The notes: generated from the sequence alone by a model not told the origin. DNA of 6,885 nucleotides from CAZUSC01 sp964622915 (GCA_964622915.1 CAZUSC010000094.1:1-6885), one strand, 5' to 3'. Numbered from the stretch's first letter, positions 1 to 4,155 are shown. Program-made: numbers and translations.

Positions 1-68
1 CCGTTCGGCGCTAAGTTCTATTTACAATATGGCTAAGCGGGCCTTGCCCGCCGAAGCCTAATGCGTAG
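1..68. other. Non-coding left edge with GC-rich inverted repeats
   Basis: No gene could be supported here. A hairpin with arms GCGGGC (37-42) and GCCCGC (46-51) has a 3-nt loop. A competing longer inverted repeat pairs CCCGCC (47-52) with GGCGGG (68-73), which would invade the tRNA acceptor stem. A third small hairpin pairs GCCTA (56-60) with TAGGC (66-70). TACAAT at 23-28 could be a -10 box for the tRNA, but no matching -35 is visible before the window edge. These structures may affect tRNA 5' processing; that is inference. Confidence 0.4.
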
Positions 69-139
69 GCGGGTATCGTATAGTGGTAGTACATAACCTT
101 CCCAAGGTTAGAGTAGGGGTCCGATTCCCCTTACCCGCT
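69..139 (+). tRNA. tRNA-Gly (anticodon CCC)
   Basis: The sequence folds as a complete cloverleaf: acceptor stem GCGGGTA (69-75) with TACCCGC (132-138), 3-bp D stem GTA/TAC (78-80/90-92), anticodon stem TAACC/GGTTA (94-98/106-110) around loop TTCCCAA, and T stem AGGGG/CCCCT (115-119/127-131). The anticodon CCC is at 101-103 and reads GGG glycine codons. The discriminator is T (139), usual for bacterial tRNA-Gly. CCA is not encoded and must be added by the nucleotidyltransferase. The T loop is TCCGATT, so position 55 is C instead of the near-universal U (pseudouridine). Confidence 0.95.
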
Positions 140-140
140 C

Positions 141-160
141 AAATTTTCTGCAGAAAATTT
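141..160. repeat. Perfect 20-bp AT-rich palindrome next to tRNA-Gly
   Basis: AAATTTTCTG followed by CAGAAAATTT is its own reverse complement, beginning 2 nt after the tRNA discriminator base. As RNA it can form an 8-bp stem with a 4-nt loop. It could be a tRNA 3' processing or termination structure, a dyad binding site, or the scar of an integration event. There is no U-tract directly after it, so it is not a classical terminator. Confidence 0.6.
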
Positions 161-190
161 GCCCAGCGAAGCTCGCGAGCGAAGTTGGGC
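161..190 (+). other. Structured hairpin with symmetric GAA/GAA internal loop
   Basis: Positions 161-167 pair with 184-190 (seven pairs, one a G·T wobble) and 171-174 pair with 177-180 across a CGCG core. Between them lies a symmetric 3x3 internal loop, GAA (168-170) opposite GAA (181-183), which could form sheared G·A pairs. The left arm contains GCGAAGC (166-172), known from DNA biophysics as an unusually stable mini-hairpin sequence. No function is assigned. It sits between tRNA-Gly and the terminator of the minus-strand small gene. Confidence 0.5.
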
Positions 191-194
191 CATC

Positions 195-246
195 GTAAAA
201 TTAAATAAAAACAGCCCAGGCGAAGGAAAAATCCTAAGTCTGGGCT
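195..246 (-). terminator. Intrinsic terminator of the 48-residue minus-strand gene
   Basis: Read on the minus strand, AGCCCAG (246-240) pairs with CTGGGCT (219-213), a 7-bp GC-rich stem with a possible inner AGG/CCT helix. It is followed by TGTTTTTATTTAATTTT (212-196). The stem begins 25 nt after the stop codon at 272, the expected place for a Rho-independent terminator. On the plus strand the A-rich flank comes before the stem, so it acts in one direction only. Confidence 0.8.
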
Positions 247-271
247 TGGGGTCTGACGGGAATGGAGAGTT

Positions 272-418
272 CTACTTGGCGACCGGCTTCTTCTCGATCT
301 CGCCGATGATTTGCGCGAGTAAGAGCGCCTTTGTCACGCCGACTTCGCCTTTGACAAATTTCTTCTCGTCGTCGTTCTTGGCCAACCGCGCTGCCTGCAC
401 GTACAGGTTGTGAGTCAT
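272..418 (-). CDS. Small hydrophilic protein of unknown function (48 aa)
   Basis: I do not recognise this 48-residue protein. It begins MTHNLYVQAARLAK and ends GEIEKKPVAK. It is charged, with a lysine/acid-rich centre (KNDDEKK, about 14-20) followed by an amphipathic stretch containing ALLLAQIIGEIE (about 31-42). There is no signal peptide, membrane segment or cysteine. That it is real rests on its signals. A strong Shine-Dalgarno AAGGGGG (434-428) lies 9 nt before the ATG. A well-formed terminator follows the stop by 25 nt. A plausible minus-strand promoter overlaps that of the divergent membrane protein gene. The other minus-strand frame here (234-422) and the plus-strand frame (159-413) lack such signals. 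The divergent arrangement suggests a partner or regulator of the 88-residue membrane protein, which is inference. The Shine-Dalgarno is in a hairpin stem, so translation may be controlled. Confidence 0.7.
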   Translation of the reverse strand: MTHNLYVQAARLAKNDDEKKFVKGEVGVTKALLLAQIIGEIEKKPVAK

Positions 419-424
419 ACAAAA

Positions 425-447
425 ATTCCCCCTTGACAAAAGGGAAT
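425..447. promoter_or_regulatory. Inverted repeat over the -35 box and the minus-strand RBS
   Basis: ATTCCCCCTT (425-434) and AAGGGAAT (440-447) form an 8-bp stem with a 2-nt bulge and 5-nt loop. In the minus-strand transcript this places the Shine-Dalgarno of the 48-residue gene (434-428) inside the stem, which would hide it from ribosomes. As DNA, the same dyad overlaps the plus-strand -35 box (433-438) and could be an operator. Sequence shows the dyad; both functions are inferred. Confidence 0.5.
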
Positions 448-462
448 CAACTATGCTATAAT
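433..462 (+). promoter_or_regulatory. Strong sigma70-type promoter for the 88-aa membrane protein
   Basis: A perfect TTGACA (433-438) is separated by 18 bp from a perfect TATAAT (457-462), with an extended -10 TG at 454-455. Transcription should start near 469, giving a leader of about 69 nt before the ATG at 538. It is the closest match to consensus in the window. Confidence 0.88.
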
Positions 463-485
463 GTAATTGTGGGCAGTAGTGTCCA
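458..485 (-). promoter_or_regulatory. Possible divergent promoter for the 48-aa gene
   Basis: On the minus strand TGGACA (485-480; 5 of 6 match to TTGACA) lies 16 bp from CATTAT (463-458; 4 of 6 match to TATAAT). The start would be near 450, giving a leader of about 32 nt. It overlaps the plus-strand -10, so the two promoters could not be occupied together. The match is moderate and other placements are possible. Confidence 0.35.
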
Positions 486-537
486 CTTTTTTGTTGGCCC
501 TATAAAACCTCTGGGAACCTAAGAAAGGAACCTAAAC

Positions 538-804
538 ATGAGCACGAAGCTCTGGGAAGCGACCAAATCAGCGTATCAGTACACTCTTCACGGGATATCC
601 ATCTTGCTCACCTTCTTCGTGCTGGCGTCTGTGAAGATCGGCGGCGAGGTGCTAATAGACCCCTATCCGAACCAGCGCATAAGAGAAATGCTGGCAACGA
701 TAGTTTCGATAGCGGCAGTGCTCTTTGTGCTCCGGGCGATACCGATAATTCTTTCATACCAGGCCGTCGGTAAGGTTAAAGCCGACAGCCAGCCCCGCGA
801 GTAA
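538..804 (+). CDS. Small two-helix membrane protein of unknown function (88 aa)
   Basis: I do not recognise the family. The protein has a short amphipathic N-terminus (1-16), a first membrane segment at about 17-39 (ISILLTFFVLASVKIGG), a short polar loop containing DPYPNQRIRE (41-50), a second membrane segment at about 51-73 (MLATIVSIAAVLFVLRAIPI), and a hydrophilic basic/acidic tail ending DSQPRE. The polar flanks suggest both ends face the cytoplasm. The start is set by AGGA (526-529), 8 nt before the ATG. The RBS lies within a direct repeat, GGAACCTAA at 514-522 and 527-535. The strong promoter at 433-462 and terminator at 820-860 make it monocistronic and probably well expressed. It could resemble small holin-like, phage-type or DUF membrane proteins, but nothing in the sequence fixes this. 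Confidence 0.85.
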   Translation: MSTKLWEATKSAYQYTLHGISILLTFFVLASVKIGGEVLIDPYPNQRIREMLATIVSIAAVLFVLRAIPIILSYQAVGKVKADSQPRE

Positions 805-819
805 CAAAGCTGCCGTACC

Positions 820-860
820 AAGGCGCGAGTCAATTCGATTCGCGCCTTTCTCTTTTTTCT
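820..860 (+). terminator. Intrinsic terminator after the 88-aa gene
   Basis: A perfect 9-bp stem AAGGCGCGA (820-828) with TCGCGCCTT (840-848), then a T-rich tract including TTTTTT (853-858). It lies 16 nt after the stop codon, as expected for a Rho-independent terminator. It isolates the small-gene module from htrA. Confidence 0.9.
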
Positions 861-1075
861 TCTTGAAAACAGGCGGCTAATCAGGCATGCTAAACACATC
901 TTTTAGAAATTAGAAATTAATTAAAGTATGCCCAGTAACAACAACTTCATGCTAGCTCGCGCGGCCACAAAAAACTCAATTATACTTATGTTAAGCTGGG
1001 ATCTGCAACCTTTATTCTTAAGTTCATCTTCTTCCGCTCGCTAAGGCGTTGCCGGATGAAGTTTTGTTACTGGGT
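861..1075. other. Intergenic region before htrA, repeats but no gene
   Basis: About 215 bases with no supportable gene. It holds tandem TAGAAAT (904-917), the left arm of an inverted repeat (931-950), a GC-rich patch around GCTAGCTCGCGCGGCC (951-966), and TATACT at 981-986, the best -10 candidate for htrA but without a convincing -35. The right repeat arm (1056-1074) ends directly before the htrA ATG. No good Shine-Dalgarno precedes that ATG; GGATGAAG (1054-1061) is too far away. Confidence 0.5.
931..1074. repeat. Inverted repeat, 19-20-nt arms around the htrA leader
   Basis: The left arm (931-950) reads CCCAGTAACAACAACTTCAT. The reverse complement of the right arm (1056-1074) reads CCCAGTAACAAAACTTCAT, so the arms differ by one inserted base. 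The spacer is 105 bp. The right arm ends 1 nt before the htrA ATG. A partial third copy, CCAGTAACAACTT, lies at 4889-4901 before ftsX. Confidence 0.7.
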
Positions 1076-2320
1076 ATGACTTCAAATAATTCTTTTATAC
1101 CGGGCGCAATTGCTGGCGCTATCGCCGGCGCCGCTGTCACGGTTATCTTGCTGCAAAATCCTGCCTGGCAAGAAAAAATTAATATTGATACTGACCGTGG
1201 ATCAACACAATCTGCCTTGCCTGATTCGGCCAGTAAAAGTCCGCATGAACGCGCCGTAATAGAAACCGTGCAGGCCGCCCAACCGGCAGTGGTATCAATT
1301 GTTATTACCCAAGACGTGCCAATTATTGAGCAGTACTTCGAAGAAGCTCCTAGCCCCCTAAACCCCTTTGGCGATTTCTTTGGCAGTAACAATCCCTTGT
1401 CGCCTTTTTCTTTTCGTGTTCCGCGCTTCAGGGAAAACGGCACCGAAAAACGCGAGGTGGGCGGAGGATCAGGATTCATTGTTTCGGCTGACGGCCTGAT
1501 TATTACTAACCGCCACGTCGTAAGCCAAGCTGAAGCTGACTATACTGTTTTCCTAAGTGACGGGGCAAAGCAGGCGGCTAAAGTGATTGCCCGCGATCCC
1601 GTTAATGATGTGGCGGTGCTGAAAATTGAGGCAAGCAATCTGCCTTTTCTGGAATTCAGTGATTCCAGTCAACTACAAGTGGGACAAACCACCATCGCCA
1701 TAGGCAATGCGCTGGGGGAGTTTCGCAACAGCGTTTCCACGGGAGTGGTTTCTGGACTGGCTCGCTCAATTAGCGCTGGCAATGGACAAGGAGTATCAGA
1801 GCAATTGGACGAGGTAATTCAGACTGATGCTGCTATCAATCCGGGTAATTCCGGCGGGCCACTACTAGACCTCACTGGCAAGGTTATAGGAGTGAATGTC
1901 GCGGTGGTCTTAGGCTCCGAAAATATCGGTTTCGCCCTGCCAGCCAACCTGGTTAAGTCAATCGTGGACTCGGTGCGCGAGACCGGAAAAATCAGCCGGC
2001 CCTATATAGGAATTCGGTACGTGCCCATTACACCTGCTCTTAAAGAGTCAAATAAATTAGCGGTGGATTATGGAGTTTTGATTAGTAGGGGAGCAACGCC
2101 CGAGGAACTGGCCGTTGTACCAGGCTCACCAGCCAACCGGGCAAGTCTGACAGAAGGGGACATCATCCTAGAAATTGATGGCCAGCGCCTGGATGAAAAT
2201 AAGTCGCTAGCCCAAATCATCCGAAACAAAAAAGTGGGCGATACTATTAAGCTCAAAGTATTAAGCAAGGGCCAAGAAAAAGAAGTTAATCTAACACTCG
2301 ATGAATTCCCAGGCGAGTAG
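1076..2320 (+). CDS. htrA: HtrA/DegP-family serine protease, membrane-anchored, one PDZ domain
   Basis: Envelope quality-control protease that degrades misfolded extracytoplasmic proteins. The 414-residue protein has a short cytoplasmic N-terminus, one hydrophobic anchor at about 9-26 (GAIAGAIAGAAVTVILL), a linker, and a trypsin-like domain at about 60-300. The catalytic triad is visible: His147 in TNRHVV, Asp178 in DPVNDVAVLKI and Ser259 in GNSGGP, with a phenylalanine/proline-rich LA-type loop at about 84-125. One PDZ domain follows (about 310-412), with YIGI as the likely carboxylate-binding loop and GDIILEIDG. Size and layout match DegS/HtrA-type anchored proteases with one PDZ. I chose the ATG at 1076; the frame is open back to a TTG at 1049, which would add nine residues and run through the inverted-repeat arm. 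Neither start has a clear Shine-Dalgarno. The 3' end overlaps the next gene by 20 nt, so the two are probably cotranscribed. Confidence 0.93.
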   Translation: MTSNNSFIPGAIAGAIAGAAVTVILLQNPAWQEKINIDTDRGSTQSALPDSASKSPHERAVIETVQAAQPAVVSIVITQDVPIIEQYFEEAPSPLNPFGDFFGSNNPLSPFSFRVPRFRENGTEKREVGGGSGFIVSADGLIITNRHVVSQAEADYTVFLSDGAKQAAKVIARDPVNDVAVLKIEASNLPFLEFSDSSQLQVGQTTIAIGNALGEFRNSVSTGVVSGLARSISAGNGQGVSEQLDEVIQTDAAINPGNSGGPLLDLTGKVIGVNVAVVLGSENIGFALPANLVKSIVDSVRETGKISRPYIGIRYVPITPALKESNKLAVDYGVLISRGATPEELAVVPGSPANRASLTEGDIILEIDGQRLDENKSLAQIIRNKKVGDTIKLKVLSKGQEKEVNLTLDEFPGE

Positions 2321-2564
2321 CTTTAGGGGGCGAGTTTTGGCAGTGGTCACGGCAATACCAAAAGGCCAAGTGCTGACATACCAAGAAGTTGCCCAGGCCG
2401 TCGGCAGCCCAGGCGCCGCCCGCGCCGTCGGCAGTATCCTTAAAATAAACTTTGATCCCAAAATTCCTTGTCATCGAGTGATCCGCTCGGACGGTCGCTT
2501 GGGGCAGTATAATCGTGGTACCAAGCAAAAAGAGAAGTTATTACAGCAAGAGGGAGCAATATAG
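2301..2564 (+). CDS. ogt: Methylated-DNA–protein cysteine methyltransferase, catalytic domain only (87 aa)
   Basis: DNA-repair protein that transfers the alkyl group from O6-alkylguanine to its own cysteine, inactivating itself. This is the conserved C-terminal DNA-binding/catalytic domain without the N-terminal domain of Ada/Ogt/MGMT. Visible features are IPKGQVLTYQEVA (19-31) with the family tyrosine Tyr27, the helix-turn-helix with the arginine finger in GAARAVG (Arg41), Asn50, the active site PCHRV (Cys57, His58), and Glu84 in LLQQEG. This completes the Asn-Cys-His-Glu network of MGMT. Because the site is PCHRV and not PWHRV, it should be an active transferase and not an alkyltransferase-like (ATL) sensor. 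The ATG at 2301 is inside htrA, with a 20-nt overlap and a weak Shine-Dalgarno, suggesting translational coupling. Stand-alone domains of this size are common in small-genome bacteria. The symbol is by family; orthology to ogt is not certain. Confidence 0.92.
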   Translation: MNSQASSFRGRVLAVVTAIPKGQVLTYQEVAQAVGSPGAARAVGSILKINFDPKIPCHRVIRSDGRLGQYNRGTKQKEKLLQQEGAI

Positions 2565-2842
2565 ATATAAGCACTACCAAACATATTCGCATCAAAATAA
2601 CCGGCAAAGTGCAGGGAGTATTTTTTCGTGCGTCCGCCAAAGAACACGCCGACTCGCTTGGCATAACCGGTTACGCTCGCAACGAAGCAGACGGCACAGT
2701 GAGTATAGAAGCAGAGGGTAACTCGCCGCAGTTGGATCAATTTACTGCCTGGTGCAAGCAGGGGCCCAATTTGGCCGTTGTGGAAAGTGTCCTGCTAGAG
2801 GAAAAGCCAATGCAGCATTTTGACTCTTTTAGTATCATATGA
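2561..2842 (+). CDS. acyP: Acylphosphatase, apparent non-canonical AUA start
   Basis: Small alpha/beta enzyme that hydrolyses carboxyl-phosphate bonds such as acetyl phosphate or 1,3-bisphosphoglycerate. The signature GKVQGVFFRAS and the later GYARNEADGTVSIEAEG match the family. Read from 2561, the catalytic Arg is residue 23 and the substrate-aligning Asn residue 41, the same numbers as in the classical mammalian enzyme, in a 93-residue protein of normal length. No ATG, GTG or TTG occurs in frame between the upstream stop (2510) and GTG 2609. Starting at that GTG would delete the first beta strand (HIRIKITG). The AUA at 2561 overlaps the alkyltransferase stop as AUAG, and AUA at 2567 is also possible. 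AGAGGGAG (2549-2556) is a good Shine-Dalgarno for either. An A-for-G sequencing error or a real rare start are both possible. Identity is firm; the exact start is not. Confidence 0.88.
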   Translation: MDISTTKHIRIKITGKVQGVFFRASAKEHADSLGITGYARNEADGTVSIEAEGNSPQLDQFTAWCKQGPNLAVVESVLLEEKPMQHFDSFSII

Positions 2843-2848
2843 TGTACT
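2820..2848 (+). promoter_or_regulatory. Possible promoter for tRNA-Thr
   Basis: TTGACT (2820-2825; 5 of 6) and TGTACT (2843-2848; 4 of 6) are 17 bp apart, straddling the acylphosphatase stop codon. Transcription would begin near 2855, about 11 nt before the tRNA. Readthrough from the upstream genes is the alternative. Confidence 0.3.
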
Positions 2849-2865
2849 CCGCCTGTATATGATAA

Positions 2866-2937
2866 GCCAGCCTGGCTCAATGGTAGAGCAGCACATTCGT
2901 AACGTGCAGGTTGAGGGTTCGATTCCCTCGGCTGGCT
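2866..2937 (+). tRNA. tRNA-Thr (anticodon CGT)
   Basis: Complete cloverleaf: acceptor GCCAGCC (2866-2872) with GGCTGGC (2930-2936), D stem GCTC/GAGC, anticodon loop TTCGTAA with CGT at 2898-2900, and T arm GAGGG-TTCGATT-CCCTC. It reads ACG threonine codons. The discriminator is T and CCA is not encoded. The pair closing the anticodon loop is A31·C39 (2895/2903), a mismatch where a T or G partner would be expected. It lies 23 nt after the acylphosphatase stop. Confidence 0.94.
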
Positions 2938-2957
2938 CCTTATCCTTAAATGCTGAT

Positions 2958-3024
2958 GGGCGAAGTCCCGTAGTCACTAAGCCTGGCGAAGTGTACTACC
3001 GGGATTCGATTCCCGTCTTCGGCT
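2958..3024 (+). other. tRNA-like remnant / long imperfect hairpin in the prfB leader
   Basis: The 3' half looks tRNA-derived: a T-loop TTCGATT (3005-3011) within GGGATTCGATTCCC, then CTTCGGC (3017-3023) and T, like the 3' end of an acceptor stem. The T stem has mismatches, the D and anticodon arms are not recognisable, and 5' acceptor candidates GGCGAAG occur twice (2959-2965, 2985-2991) with one mismatch each. The same bases form a long hairpin. Positions 2966-2978 pair with 2990-3004 (13 bp, single-base bulges at 2994 and 2999), extended by CGAA/TTCG and GGG/CCC. The element ends 2 nt before the prfB ATG. It may be a decayed tRNA gene or a tRNA-like regulatory leader. It leaves prfB without a Shine-Dalgarno. 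Confidence 0.45.
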
Positions 3025-3025
3025 C

Positions 3026-4109
3026 ATGGAAATAAATGCAATTCAGCAAAAGATAGATAAGTTGAATCGGCAGCTGCAACAAGCAGCTGACCATCTTTGA
3101 CTTACCTAGATTGCAAGCAAGAGCGGCGGAAATTGAGGCGCTTAGAAGCGCCCCAGCGTTTTGGAAAAATCAGGAAGAAGCATCCGCTTTGTCACAGGAA
3201 CTAGCCACTCTGCAAGAAGATATTAATTTTATTCAATCCAATACTGCGCAACTGCGCGAACAACAGGATTTGCTACACTTGGCGACCGAGGAAAAAGATG
3301 AGGCCCTGCTGGTGGATATTACAAAAAATTTACGGTCCATTGAGCAAATACTGAAAGCCAAGGCGGCAGAGAGACAATTTTCGGGACCCTATGATAGCAA
3401 CAATGTGATTGTGACAATCCAGGCCGGCGCCGGCGGCACCGACGCCCAAGATTGGGCCGCCATGTTGGAGAGAATGTATGTCCGCTTTGCGGAAAGTAAG
3501 CATTGGAAAGTTTCTGTATTGGATCGGGCGCTAGGGGAGGAAGCGGGTATTAAATCATCAACATTTGAAATAAAAGCTAAATATGCTTATGGGCTTTTAA
3601 GCAGCGAGCAGGGTGTACATCGCTTAGTGCGCCTGTCACCGTATAACGCCGACCACTTGCGGCAGACTTCTTTTGCCCGCGTGGAAGTAATACCCCAATT
3701 GGTACCAGAACAGCTGCCAGATATTAACGCACAAGACTTGGCCATAGATACTTTTCGCGCCAGCGGCGCCGGCGGCCAACATGTCAATAAGACAAGCTCG
3801 GCGGTGCGGATAAAACATATTCCCACCAACATTGTAGTGACTTGTCAAAATCAACGCTCGCAGGCGCAAAATAAAGCCCAAGCCTTGGCGGTTCTAAAAA
3901 GTAAATTGCAGCTGCTTATTGACCAGCAAAACGTCCAAAAAGTGGAGGAGCTGCGGGGCGAGGTCAAAGCAGCCGCTTGGGGCAATCAAATTCGCTCCTA
4001 CGTCTTGCATCCCTACACGCAAGTAAAGGACCATCGTAGCGGCATGACCGTGACCGATGCCGCCGCCGTGCTAGAAGGCGATCTCAGCCAATTTATTGGC
4101 CATACTTAA
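3026..4109 (+). CDS. prfB: Peptide chain release factor 2, with +1 programmed frameshift
   Basis: RF2 ends translation at UGA and UAA in the ribosomal A site. The gene is in two frames. ATG 3026 encodes 24 residues (MEINAIQQ...AADHL) up to an in-frame TGA at 3098-3100. Slippage of CTT past T3098 continues at GAC 3099 for 336 more residues (DLPRLQARAAE...), giving 360 aa against about 365 in E. coli. Domain 1 is a helical coiled coil (about 1-110). The codon-recognition motif is SPY at 204-206 where SPF is usual, in VRLSPYNADHLRQTSF. GGQ is at 249-251 in ASGAGGQHVNKTSSAVRI. The conserved WGNQIRSYVLHPY follows near 318. Frameshifting is autoregulatory: low RF2 lets ribosomes pause at UGA and shift. 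No Shine-Dalgarno precedes the ATG, which follows the tRNA-like element by 2 nt. prfB next to ftsE-ftsX is a conserved gene order. Confidence 0.95.
3071..3101 (+). promoter_or_regulatory. RF2 +1 programmed frameshift site with upstream stem
   Basis: The slippery heptamer CTTTGAC (3095-3101) is identical to the classical prfB site, with TGA as the zero-frame stop. The SD-like AGGGGG found a few bases upstream in E. coli is absent. Instead CAGCTG (3071-3076) and CAGCTG (3084-3089) can form a 6-bp stem with a 7-nt loop, ending 5 nt before the slippery codon. Whether that stem stimulates shifting is inference. Confidence 0.88.
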
Positions 4110-4134
4110 CTGGGCGAGTTACCATATATTTCCG

Positions 4135-4143
4135 TGCTATACT
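4135..4143 (+). promoter_or_regulatory. Extended -10 promoter for ftsEX
   Basis: TGCTATACT is an extended -10 element (TGn plus TATACT, 5 of 6), of the same form as the TGCTATAAT upstream of the 88-aa gene. There is no good -35; GAGTTA (4116-4121) at 16 bp is poor. Transcription would begin near 4150, about 50 nt before ftsE. Confidence 0.45.
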
Positions 4144-4155
4144 TCATTTATTGCC

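Noticed and set aside
159..413. Plus-strand 84-codon frame after tRNA-Gly
   Set aside because: It runs through the hairpin and the minus-strand terminator and is antisense to the 48-aa gene, which has a Shine-Dalgarno and a terminator. No RBS of its own.
234..422. Minus-strand 62-codon frame starting MYDSQPVRAG
   Set aside because: It overlaps the 48-aa gene in another frame, reads through the gene's stop into the terminator region, has an arginine-rich composition typical of a shadow frame, and is less well spaced from AAGGGGG.
1049..1075. TTG start at 1049 for htrA
   Set aside because: It adds nine residues encoded by the inverted-repeat arm with no Shine-Dalgarno. The ATG at 1076 gives a normal N-terminus before the anchor. 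Not fully excluded.
1024..1479. Minus-strand 151-codon frame
   Set aside because: Antisense to the N-terminal half of a clear HtrA protease; no RBS or recognisable motif.
2609..2842. Acylphosphatase beginning at GTG 2609
   Set aside because: It would remove the first beta strand of a domain that is otherwise complete, and there is no Shine-Dalgarno at the right distance.
3111..4109. prfB as a 332-aa protein starting at TTG 3111
   Set aside because: The upstream ATG 3026, the 24-codon segment with RF2-like sequence and the exact CTTTGAC shift site show that the gene is longer and frameshifted.
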